A DNA stretch of 12,592 bases from SOKG01 sp964502665. Its GTDB lineage: Bacteria; Chloroflexota; Dehalococcoidia; SZUA-161. A program made the position numbers and the translations under genes. Positions 1 through 6,880 of the stretch are shown here, piece after piece (positions within the stretch are counted from its first letter, which is position 1; each line of letters starts with the position of its first letter). Below the pieces are notes generated by a model. It was not told the DNA's origin. It was given only the letters and a program-made list of their open reading frames with translations, and did no database searches. The stretch is taken from contig CAZCXP010000070.1 in NCBI GenBank assembly GCA_964502665.1, positions 1-12,592 of the forward strand, in the 5' to 3' direction.

Positions 1-992
1 CCCCCACCGGCACCCTGAGCATCATCGCCGGCTGCTCCAGCGGCATCGAGCCCCTGTTCGCCCTGAGCTATACGCGCACTATACTGGAGGGCACACAGCT
101 AGCGGAGGTTAATCACCTGTTTGAGGAGGCAGCGAAGAGGGAGGGATTCTACTCTGAAGAGCTAGAGCAAGAGGTGGCCAAGCGAGGGAGTCTACGCGAT
201 ATAGAGGGTATCCCGAAAAAAGTGAAGAAGTTGTTTGTCACCTCCCACGACATTACACCTGAGTGGCACGTCAGGATGCAGGCGGCATTTCAGAAGTACA
301 CCGATAACGCGGTATCCAAGACTGTCAATTTCCCCCACAACGCAACCAGGGAGGACGTAGCCCGGGTCTACATGCTGGCCTGCAAGGAGGGCTGCAAAGG
401 CATAACGATCTACCGGGATAGGAGCCGCGACAGCCAGGTGCTGAGCATGACCCACGACGAGCCAGTCGAGAAGAAGGAGAGCAAGCGAGTCCCAAGGAAG
501 CGTCCGATCACCACCACAGGAGTCACCGAGAAGGTCGCCACCGGCTGCGGGAATCTTTACATAACGATAAACCACGATGAGGAAGGCAGGTTGATCGAGG
601 TATTCTGCGCCCTGGGCAAGGCGGGAGGCTGTGCCTCAGCCCAACTTGAGGCTATCACCAGGCTGATCTCCCTGGCACTGAGGTCAGGGGTAGAGGTGGA
701 ATCGATCATCAAGCACCTGAGAGGAATCAGGTGCCCCTCGATTGCCTGGGACAGGGGCCACGCCATCCTCTCCTGCCCCGATGCCATTGCCGGCGTTCTG
801 GAGAGGCACCAGACAAGCGGCGTGGTTGATACCCGCGTACGCGGGGACAAGCCCAAAGCCAATCCTGAAGCCAAAGCCAAGGGCGATGGTGAGATCAAGA
901 ACCTGGCGGGGCAATGTCCCGAATGCGGCAGCCTGCTCGTGTTCCAGGAAGGCTGCTTCATCTGCCAGGCCTGCGGCTATACCAAGTGCTAG
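1..992 (+). CDS. nrdJ: Class II (adenosylcobalamin-dependent) ribonucleoside-diphosphate reductase, C-terminal part
   Basis: Reduces ribonucleotides to deoxyribonucleotides with a B12 radical, in the cytoplasm. The reading frame is open from position 3, so the gene begins outside the window and about 329 C-terminal residues are visible. A GTG at 174 is internal, not a start. The first visible residues, PTGTLSIIAGCSSGIEPLF, are the signature of the catalytic barrel of class II reductases. After the barrel (ending near FPHNAT and GCKGITIYRDRSR) comes a basic linker, then a TSCPD-type domain (about 535-815) with GKAGGCASAQLEAI and LSCPDAIAGVLE. A variable linker (about 816-900) follows, then a Cys-rich tail with CPEC, CFIC and a Cys as the very last residue. 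In this family the tail cysteines relay electrons to the active site and may also bind zinc. The variable linker contains a repeat palindrome (832-845). The radical SAM gene follows after 15 bp. Confidence 0.95.
   Translation, partial: PTGTLSIIAGCSSGIEPLFALSYTRTILEGTQLAEVNHLFEEAAKREGFYSEELEQEVAKRGSLRDIEGIPKKVKKLFVTSHDITPEWHVRMQAAFQKYTDNAVSKTVNFPHNATREDVARVYMLACKEGCKGITIYRDRSRDSQVLSMTHDEPVEKKESKRVPRKRPITTTGVTEKVATGCGNLYITINHDEEGRLIEVFCALGKAGGCASAQLEAITRLISLALRSGVEVESIIKHLRGIRCPSIAWDRGHAILSCPDAIAGVLERHQTSGVVDTRVRGDKPKANPEAKAKGDGEIKNLAGQCPECGSLLVFQEGCFICQACGYTKC
832..845. repeat. 14-bp perfect palindrome inside the nrdJ linker, shared with the repeat at 9227-9244
   Basis: CCCGCGTACGCGGG is a perfect palindrome centred between 838 and 839. 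The same 14 bases occur at 9229-9242 inside a longer palindrome in non-coding DNA. Here it is read in frame as part of Thr-Arg-Val-Arg-Gly, in the low-complexity linker between the TSCPD domain and the Cys-rich tail. A repeat core tolerated in a flexible linker is the simplest explanation (inference). Confidence 0.75.
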
Positions 993-1007
993 CAATGTGA
1001 ACGATTC

Positions 1008-2648
1008 ATGACATGGAAGGCGATCAAGGAGGCCAGGCTAAGGCTCGAAAAGGAGAGGGGCACTATCCACAAGGACTGGGGAGGGAGGACGCCTATTGCT
1101 CTCATCTACCCCAACTCCTACTACCTGGGAATGTCCAGCCTCGGTTTTCAGACTATCTATGGCTTTTTGAACGGCTACGAAAACGTAGTTTGCGAGCGGG
1201 TCTTCTGGGAGCCAAAAATGCGTAGGGCTGAAGAGCCCGTCAGCCTGGAATCGCAGCGACCCCTCCCCGACTTCGACGCCCTCGCCTTCTCCATCTCCTA
1301 CGAGCTGGATTACTTCAATGTAGTTCAAATCCTCAAAGCCAGCGGCATCCCCCTCTTCGCTGCCGACCGCAACGAAAGCCATCCCCTGGTGATTGCCGGC
1401 GGCCCCAGCGTCACCGCCAACCCCCAACCCCTTTCCCCTTTCTTCGACTGCTTTGCCATCGGGGAGGGAGAGGCTATCCTGCCCCCCTTTGTTGAAGTCT
1501 TGACCAGGGGTCTTCAAGATAAAAAGGACGAGTTGCTCAAGGAACTGGCTTCAGTGCCCGGGGTCTACGTGCCCGCGCTTTACGATGGCAGACCTGTCAG
1601 CCGGCAGTGGCTGGCTGACCTCGACTCCGTAGCTACCACCTCGGTGATTCTGACGCCAGACACCGAACTCAGTGATATGTACCTCGTCGAGATCGCACGC
1701 GGCTGCGGTTGGGGCTGCCGCTTCTGCCTCGCCGGGTTCTGGTTCAGGCCGTTTCGCTTCCGGCCCCTGGAAAGCCTGCTGGCTCAAGCCGAGAACGGCC
1801 TTAAGCACGGCAAGAGAATAGGGCTCCTGGCGGCTGCCGTCTCGGACCACCCCGGGATAGACGAGCTTGTCTCACGGCTGCACCAAATGGGTGCTTTGAC
1901 ATCGGTCAGCTCGCTGCGAGTTCGCCCCCTTTCTAGGATTGTCCTTCGCGGCCTCGCGGAAAGCGGCACCCAAACCGTATCCCTGGCCCCGGAGGCAGGC
2001 TCCGAGAGACTACGCCAGATCATCAATAAGAGCGTAGCTGAGAGCGATATCGTCGAGGCGGTTGACAGTGCTGCAGAGCAGGGACTGAGGCAGATAAAGC
2101 TCTACTTCATGATCGGCCTGCCGACGGAGAGCGATGATGATATCGAGGAGATCATCAGACTGGCCCTCAACCTGAAGGGTCGCATCGAGAGGACGGGATG
2201 CCGTATCGCCCTGACAGTCGAGCCCTTTGTGCCCAAAGCGGGCACCCCCTTTCAATGGCTGGCAATGGCCCCCGAAGAGGTACTCAACCGTCGTATGAAC
2301 CGAATCAAGAACGGCCTTGCTGGAAGCGGCATCGAGGTCAGAGCGGAGAGCGTGGGCTGGAGCCTGGTCCAGGGGGCTTTATCCCGGGGCGATGCCAGAC
2401 TGGGTGCAGCTCTAGCCGGTATGTCGGCAAACTCCCTTGCCGCATGGCGCCGGGCGCTGGAGGAACGCGATCTCAGCACCGACCTCTACGCTCATCGAGA
2501 GTTGCCCCTTGATGAGCCGCTGCCCTGGTCGGCAGTGGACTCCGGCGTTAACCCTGAGTATCTCAGTGAAGAGCTGGCCAGGGCACGCCGGCGGGCTGAG
2601 ACCCCACCCTGCCCCCCGAAAGACTGCCACGAGTGCGGAGTGTGCTAA
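1008..2648 (+). CDS. Radical SAM protein with N-terminal B12-binding-like region (COG1032 type)
   Basis: 546 residues. The radical SAM cluster motif is ARGCGWGCRFC, with C233, C237 and C240 set to bind a [4Fe-4S] cluster that cleaves S-adenosylmethionine. The N-terminal part (about 25-165), with IALIYPNSYYLGMSSLG, LVIAGGPSVTANP and GEGEAILPP, resembles the cobalamin-binding-like domain of COG1032 proteins. The overall pattern recalls the uncharacterised family I know as TIGR03960, but without its fused DUF2344 partner. Later landmarks are SLAPEAGSERLRQIINK and KLYFMIGLPTESDDDI, typical of radical SAM barrels. The C-terminus is Cys-rich (C535, C540, C543, C546; ends CHECGVC) and could hold a second cluster or a metal. 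The ATG at 1008 has only a poor ribosome binding site, and translation may be coupled to nrdJ, which ends 15 bp upstream. The substrate is unknown. Confidence 0.85.
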   Translation: MTWKAIKEARLRLEKERGTIHKDWGGRTPIALIYPNSYYLGMSSLGFQTIYGFLNGYENVVCERVFWEPKMRRAEEPVSLESQRPLPDFDALAFSISYELDYFNVVQILKASGIPLFAADRNESHPLVIAGGPSVTANPQPLSPFFDCFAIGEGEAILPPFVEVLTRGLQDKKDELLKELASVPGVYVPALYDGRPVSRQWLADLDSVATTSVILTPDTELSDMYLVEIARGCGWGCRFCLAGFWFRPFRFRPLESLLAQAENGLKHGKRIGLLAAAVSDHPGIDELVSRLHQMGALTSVSSLRVRPLSRIVLRGLAESGTQTVSLAPEAGSERLRQIINKSVAESDIVEAVDSAAEQGLRQIKLYFMIGLPTESDDDIEEIIRLALNLKGRIERTGCRIALTVEPFVPKAGTPFQWLAMAPEEVLNRRMNRIKNGLAGSGIEVRAESVGWSLVQGALSRGDARLGAALAGMSANSLAAWRRALEERDLSTDLYAHRELPLDEPLPWSAVDSGVNPEYLSEELARARRRAETPPCPPKDCHECGVC

Positions 2649-2651
2649 CGC

Positions 2652-3320
2652 ATGACCATTGACCAGAACGTCCGGGAGGTAGAGCGGCGCATCGCTGTGG
2701 CTTGCCAGCGGGCGGGGCGGTCGCCGGATGAGGTGACCCTGGTCGCTGTCACCAAGGCCATAGAGGTCCCCGCCATCGAGGCTGCGTTTGCCGCCGGCAT
2801 CAGGAACTTCGGTGAGAACAGGGTCCAGGAGGCTAAACCCAAGATCGAGCAGCTTGAGGCCTTGAGACCTCACCTGACCTGGCACATGGTGGGACACCTT
2901 CAAACCAACAAAGCCAAGACAGCACTCGACATTTTTGATATAATCCATAGCGTTGATTCGCTCAGGTTGGCGGAGGCCCTGAGCAGGCGCAGTCAAAAGA
3001 AGCTGCCTGTTCTCATTGAGGTCAACGTGTCCGCTGAGGCAACCAAAAGCGGCTTCCCGCTACCTGAGGTTGACGAGGCAGTGAGGCAGATCGGGAGGCT
3101 GCCCAGTATCGAGATAGAGGGGCTGATGACTATCGCTCCCTGGGTGAGCGATGCCGAGGAGGTGCGCCCCGTATTCCGCCAGTTGCGGCAACTGAGGGAT
3201 GCCCTGGGGCTCAGGCATCTGTCTATGGGGATGACCGATGACTTCGAGGTCGCCATCGAGGAGGGAGCGACATTGGTAAGGATAGGTCGAGCGATTTTCG
3301 GCGAGAGAACAACGGCTTGA
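2652..3320 (+). CDS. YggS/PLPBP family pyridoxal-phosphate-binding protein
   Basis: 222 residues, a normal family length. These single-domain alanine-racemase-fold proteins bind pyridoxal 5'-phosphate and help PLP homeostasis in the cytoplasm; no enzyme reaction is established for most. Seen here: VAVTKAIEV with the PLP Lys at residue 35, GENRVQEAKPK (54-64), WHMVGHLQTNKAK (77-89), LIEVNVSAEATKSGF, and the phosphate-binding end LSMGMTDDFEVAIEEGATLVRIG (190-212). The ATG at 2652 lies 3 bp after the radical SAM stop; a GGAG at 2637-2640 is a distant ribosome binding site, so coupling is likely. The order YggS, ProC, YggT is a common conserved arrangement. Confidence 0.93.
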   Translation: MTIDQNVREVERRIAVACQRAGRSPDEVTLVAVTKAIEVPAIEAAFAAGIRNFGENRVQEAKPKIEQLEALRPHLTWHMVGHLQTNKAKTALDIFDIIHSVDSLRLAEALSRRSQKKLPVLIEVNVSAEATKSGFPLPEVDEAVRQIGRLPSIEIEGLMTIAPWVSDAEEVRPVFRQLRQLRDALGLRHLSMGMTDDFEVAIEEGATLVRIGRAIFGERTTA

Positions 3321-3396
3321 AGAGCTTCTGAACTCGGCGGCCGACGCCTGGCTTAGTAGTATAGGAAACAGGGTGCGGTAGTTACTCAGGCGATGG

Positions 3397-3416
3397 ATTC
3401 CCACTTTCGTGGGAAT
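3397..3416. repeat. Short hairpin repeat before proC
   Basis: ATTCCCAC at 3397-3404 pairs perfectly with GTGGGAAT at 3409-3416 around a TTTC loop, followed by GACAGAGG. This type of fold-back (ATTCCC...GGGAATGAC) is a widespread intergenic repeat in several bacterial groups. It has no T-run, so it is unlikely to be an intrinsic terminator. It interrupts the otherwise tight YggS-ProC-YggT gene run. Confidence 0.7.
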
Positions 3417-3430
3417 GACAGAGGCATGTC

Positions 3431-3472
3431 ACTCCTGCGGAGCTTGTTCCTGCGGAAGCAGGAAGCAGGAGT
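3431..3472. repeat. Nested hairpin repeat before proC
   Basis: Outer arms ACTCCTGC (3431-3438) and GCAGGAGT (3465-3472) pair perfectly. Inner arms TTCCTGC (3447-3453) and GCAGGAA (3458-3464) pair around a GGAA loop. It lies 14 bases after the hairpin at 3397-3416 and is probably part of the same composite repeat. Confidence 0.65.
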
Positions 3473-3515
3473 CCAGGGAATTCAACAAGAGTTAGTGATT
3501 TCTGAGGAGAGAATT

Positions 3516-4328
3516 ATGAAGATCGCCTTTATTGGGGCCGGGGTTATGGGCGAGGCTATGATCTCAGCCCTTCTCAGACAAGGAGCAATCAGCCACGATA
3601 CGGTTTTTGCCTGTGACGTCGATCAGGCTCGCCTTACCCACGTAGGGGAAAAATACAAGGTCAATTGTGCTCGGGATATTCACAGCGCGGTTGTTGATCG
3701 CGATGTCGTCGTTCTCTCGATCAAGCCTCAGACACTGGCCGAGGTGATGAAAGACCTGAAAGGCGAGCTAAAGGAAAAACAACTGGTGCTCTCTATCGTC
3801 GCCGGGGCCAGAATCGACACCATCAGAAAGGGACTGGGACACGACAGGGTTGTCCGGGTGATGCCCAATACCCCGGCACAGGTCGGAGAAGGGATGAGCG
3901 TATGGACCGCCACCGCCACCGTGACCCGGAAGCAGAAAGATATGGTGCAAGCTATCCTGAGGGCGATGGGCAAGGAGATATACTTCTCCGATGAGAAGTA
4001 CATCGACATGGCGACAGCAATAAGCGGCAGTGGCCCCGCCTACATCTTCCTGATTATGGAAGCGCTCATCGATGCCGCGGTGCACATCGGGCTTCCCCGG
4101 GAGCTGGCAGGGGAGCTGGTAGCACAGACTGTGCTCGGCTCTGCATATATGACCAGGCAGTCGGGCAAGCACCCGGCAGAGCTAAAGAATTTGGTTACCT
4201 CACCGGGAGGGACTACCGCTGAGGGTCTGCTTTGCCTGGAGGAGGGAGGGGTGCGTGCCATCATAGCCCAGGCGGTCATCGCAGCTTACGAGAAAGCAAA
4301 GCTTCTGGGAGGTGAGAGCGGCAAATGA
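3516..4328 (+). CDS. proC: Pyrroline-5-carboxylate reductase
   Basis: 270 residues. Reduces 1-pyrroline-5-carboxylate to proline with NAD(P)H, the last step of proline synthesis. The N-terminus MKIAFIGAGVMGEAM is the Rossmann nucleotide site (GxGxxG at 7-12). SIKPQTL (68-74), MPNTPAQVGEGMS (116-128), the catalytic-region motif SGSGPAY (170-176) and the signature TSPGGTTAEG (228-237) follow in family order. The frame is open back to 3393, but that extension only translates the hairpin repeats. The ATG at 3516 has a strong ribosome binding site (GAGGAGA, 3504-3510) and gives the normal family length, so it is chosen. The stop overlaps the yggT start by 4 bp (ATGA). Confidence 0.96.
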   Translation: MKIAFIGAGVMGEAMISALLRQGAISHDTVFACDVDQARLTHVGEKYKVNCARDIHSAVVDRDVVVLSIKPQTLAEVMKDLKGELKEKQLVLSIVAGARIDTIRKGLGHDRVVRVMPNTPAQVGEGMSVWTATATVTRKQKDMVQAILRAMGKEIYFSDEKYIDMATAISGSGPAYIFLIMEALIDAAVHIGLPRELAGELVAQTVLGSAYMTRQSGKHPAELKNLVTSPGGTTAEGLLCLEEGGVRAIIAQAVIAAYEKAKLLGGESGK

Positions 4329-4591
4329 CTATCGCAGCCGAGCTTATCTACTACATCATACAGGTGATCACCATCGCCATATTCGCCAGGGTTGTCCTAT
4401 CCTGGTTTATGATCAGTCCCAGAAGCGGCTTTCTTGTTAGCATCTATCAGGTACTTTTCCAGATAACTGAACCCATTCTGGGGCCGCTGCGTAGAATCAT
4501 CCCCACGATAGGCATGTTCGACATATCGCCGATAGTGGCTATCATCGCGCTGCAGATCATCGGCGAGGTGCTTATCCGAGCCCTGTCCTAG
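4325..4591 (+). CDS. YggT family integral membrane protein
   Basis: 88 residues. Two hydrophobic segments (about 4-28 and 65-86) flank a central stretch PILGPLRRIIPTIGMFDISP, which matches the conserved core of YggT proteins. These are small inner-membrane proteins of poorly defined role, often near proC, yggS or cell-division genes. It starts inside the proC stop (ATGA overlap at 4325-4328), which implies translational coupling. It ends 3 bp from the end of the convergent amidohydrolase gene. Confidence 0.9.
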   Translation: MTIAAELIYYIIQVITIAIFARVVLSWFMISPRSGFLVSIYQVLFQITEPILGPLRRIIPTIGMFDISPIVAIIALQIIGEVLIRALS

Positions 4592-4596
4592 GGCTC
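4578..4596. other. Hairpin spanning two convergent stop codons
   Basis: GAGCCCT (4578-4584) pairs perfectly with AGGGCTC (4590-4596) around GTCCT. It covers the yggT stop (4589-4591) and part of the stop of the opposing amidohydrolase gene (4595-4597). The only space between the two genes is 3 bp. No T-run follows on either strand, so it is not a classical terminator. It may stabilise the 3' ends of both messages (inference). Confidence 0.45.
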
Positions 4597-6145
4597 ATGG
4601 TTCCCACACAACTCGGCCACCAATGATGGTCTTCTCCACCTGAATCTCCTTTATCTCCTCCGGCGCTACCGCAGTAGGGTCGGCGCTCAAAACCGCCAGA
4701 TCGGCCAGCTTACCGATTTCGATGCTTCCTTTCGAGCGCTCCTCGAAGGAGGCATGGGCTCCGCCCAGGGTATATATCCTGAGCGCCTCCCCAGGAGAAA
4801 TAGCCTCTTCCGGAGAGAGAACCTGCCCGCTCTCAGCCTTGCGCGTGACCGCGGCATAGACCCCCATCAGCGGGGCGCAGGGCGCCACCGGACAATCGGA
4901 GCTCCCCGCTGGCCTGAGTCCGTTCTCCAAGAACGACCTCGTGCGATACAGCCACGGTAGCTGCTCGTTGGGGATCTCTTTCAAGTATCTCTCCCCGCTG
5001 AAGTAAATAAACGCTGGCTGAGTAACAACCACAGCACCCACATCCTGCAATCGCCGCAGCAGCGGCGGAGGACATACGGAGCAATGCTCCAGCCGGTGGC
5101 GGTGGTCAGCCTTTGGCGACCGATGCAGGCAGTACTCCAGGGCGATGGCCGCCGCCTCCACCGTGCCCTCCTCGACTGCGTGTATGGCCACCTGAAAGCC
5201 ATCCTGATGCGCCCTAAGAACCCCTTCATTCAGTTCTTCCTGGGACGGGTTGAGCTGCCCTCTTGTTTCATCCAGGGTTATCTTGACCGCGCCTAACCTG
5301 AGCCCAGGGTCGCCGTAGCCCGGTCGTAGCCCCCTTTCTTTGAGGTCGGCGAGAGCATGGAGACCGGACATCATGCAAACCCTGGGGACAAGCTCTCTCC
5401 CCTCCTTGAGCTTGAGAAACGTCTGCCACTGCTCGAAGCCGTTTCTCACCGTAGCGTCCTGGATCGAGGTGATACCCGAGGAAAGGAAGCTTTGATTGGC
5501 AAGCTTTAGCCCCTGACTAAGCTCGTCTTCGCTCATGGGGGGCATCACCTGCTCATTGATATAGGGGTTCATGCCGAAGAGCAGGCCGCTGGGTTCCCCT
5601 GTCTCCAGTTCACGGTCGATGAGCCCGCCTGGAGGGTCTGGGGTCTCTATGGAGATGCCGGCCAGAGACAGCGCCCGGCTGTTGAGCACACAGGCATGCA
5701 GTGAGCGATGGGTCAGCTTAACCGGGTGATGTGGCGCTGCTTGGTCGAGATCATGGCGGGTGGGGTGGCGGCGCTCCGGGAGGTAGAACTCGTTGTAGCC
5801 GTTGGCCCTTAACCAGGTGCCCTGGGGAACACGCTGCGCCGACTGCCTGATCCTGCCCTGAATATCGGAAATGGACGCGACCGAAGCAGGACTGCAATCG
5901 ATGCCGAGCAGCCCCGAGGCATAGGACAGGACATGGATATGAGCATCGTTGAAGCCGGGGATAACGGTCTTGCCTTCACAGTTGATGAGCTTCTTTCGTC
6001 CTCTGAAGAGGTCGAGGTCGGCATTGGAGCCAACCCAGACTATCTCCCCGGCCTCCGCTGCCACCAACTCCGCCCTGGGCCGCTGAGGATCAATCGTCAG
6101 TATGTTGGCATTATAGAGGACAAGGTCTGCTGCTGGCGCAACCAA
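4595..6145 (-). CDS. Amidohydrolase family 3 (YtcJ-like, COG1574) metal-dependent hydrolase
   Basis: 516 residues, usual for YtcJ-like enzymes. Motifs in order: VIPGFNDAHIH with metal ligands His69 and His71; AVKITLDE with Lys289 in the place of the bridging (carboxylated) lysine; AIHAVEEG with His322; HRLEHCS with His354; and GSSDCPVAPC with Asp417. The C-terminal IGKLADLAVLSADP closes the small beta domain. Cytoplasmic; no signal peptide. The substrate cannot be told, since the family covers amides, ureas and similar bonds. The start is TTG at 6145: an in-frame TGA lies two codons upstream, and GGTGA sits just before the TTG. It lies 35 bp downstream of the small secreted protein gene on the same strand, so the two are probably co-transcribed. 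Its end faces yggT 3 bp away. Confidence 0.9.
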   Translation of the reverse strand: MVAPAADLVLYNANILTIDPQRPRAELVAAEAGEIVWVGSNADLDLFRGRKKLINCEGKTVIPGFNDAHIHVLSYASGLLGIDCSPASVASISDIQGRIRQSAQRVPQGTWLRANGYNEFYLPERRHPTRHDLDQAAPHHPVKLTHRSLHACVLNSRALSLAGISIETPDPPGGLIDRELETGEPSGLLFGMNPYINEQVMPPMSEDELSQGLKLANQSFLSSGITSIQDATVRNGFEQWQTFLKLKEGRELVPRVCMMSGLHALADLKERGLRPGYGDPGLRLGAVKITLDETRGQLNPSQEELNEGVLRAHQDGFQVAIHAVEEGTVEAAAIALEYCLHRSPKADHRHRLEHCSVCPPPLLRRLQDVGAVVVTQPAFIYFSGERYLKEIPNEQLPWLYRTRSFLENGLRPAGSSDCPVAPCAPLMGVYAAVTRKAESGQVLSPEEAISPGEALRIYTLGGAHASFEERSKGSIEIGKLADLAVLSADPTAVAPEEIKEIQVEKTIIGGRVVWEP

Positions 6146-6180
6146 TATTCACCGGCGATACTGTAGAAACTTCAGCCCCA

Positions 6181-6726
6181 CTAGACTTGGTCCTGCTCCA
6201 GAAGCCAAGCACCTATTCTCGCAATCAACGTTTCGATATAGCTATCCACCGTCGTACAGTCTCCATATGCTTCCATGCTGTCCCCGGTCCAGGGTGTATC
6301 TCCCTCTTTGAGCCAACCGCGTCTGCCAAACACCTCTTCTTTGCAGACCTCGGTTCGAACCGCCATGTCGATGCGGGAGCTGATGTCAATGCCGCCGCCT
6401 TCGCTCAGCGCCGCCGCGCGCTCCAGCCAATCGACCGCACTATTCAGATATACCTTAATCTCATCTGTGACCTCATCAGCTTCAGCGTACTCAGCCATCG
6501 CCTGCTCAACAAACTTATCCGCTATCTCCAGCACAACAAGCAGCTTGAGTGACTCCAGACACTCTGCCCAGCCGTCCTTCGGCTGGTAGACGATCCCCCA
6601 CTGCACGGCGTCTATTTCGCTCTCGATGTCGGCCAGCGGCGGCTCCTCGGCCAGCGCAGGTGTTGAACCCATCAATACCATGACCAGGGCCAAGACTACG
6701 CTGAGTACGAGACCCTTGCTTCTCAT
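6181..6726 (-). CDS. Small secreted helical protein of unknown function
   Basis: 181 residues from the ATG at 6726. A clear Sec signal peptide (MRSKGLVLSVVLALVMVLMG, then STPALA before EE) suggests cleavage after ALA. The mature part is rich in Glu, Asp and Ala and looks mainly alpha-helical (ADKFVEQAMAEYAEADE, LNSAVDWLERAAALSE). It has three Cys (in AECLES, EVCKEE, YGDCTT) and ends LIARIGAWLLEQDQV. I recognise no family. An in-frame ATG six codons upstream (6744) would leave only about 8 nt of leader after the predicted promoter. The 6726 start has a G-rich site (GGGGGG) just upstream and gives a standard signal peptide, so it is preferred. The amidohydrolase gene follows after 35 bp. Confidence 0.75.
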   Translation of the reverse strand: MRSKGLVLSVVLALVMVLMGSTPALAEEPPLADIESEIDAVQWGIVYQPKDGWAECLESLKLLVVLEIADKFVEQAMAEYAEADEVTDEIKVYLNSAVDWLERAAALSEGGGIDISSRIDMAVRTEVCKEEVFGRRGWLKEGDTPWTGDSMEAYGDCTTVDSYIETLIARIGAWLLEQDQV

Positions 6727-6758
6727 TTCTGCCCCCCCACGCATATCAGAGTCGCCTA

Positions 6759-6767
6759 ATTATATCA
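6759..6767 (-). promoter_or_regulatory. Extended -10 promoter for the secreted protein / amidohydrolase pair
   Basis: On the minus strand this reads TGATATAAT, a perfect extended -10 (TGn plus TATAAT). No good -35 stands 16-18 bases upstream, as is common for extended -10 promoters. Transcription would start near 6752, about 26 nt before the ATG at 6726. Confidence 0.5.
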
Positions 6768-6880
6768 CGCCTGACAAAATCTTGTTGTGCTCATGACGTC
6801 TTTTGGGTATGAGGGCGAGAACTGCCGGGGAACATTCGACTTAAGCCCCACTGCTTGACCACAGAGCCTGAGGAAAGGGC

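Noticed and set aside
3393..3515. N-terminal extension of proC
   Set aside because: It translates hairpin repeat DNA (MDSHFRGND...), has no ribosome site, and the ATG at 3516 has a strong one and a normal family N-terminus.
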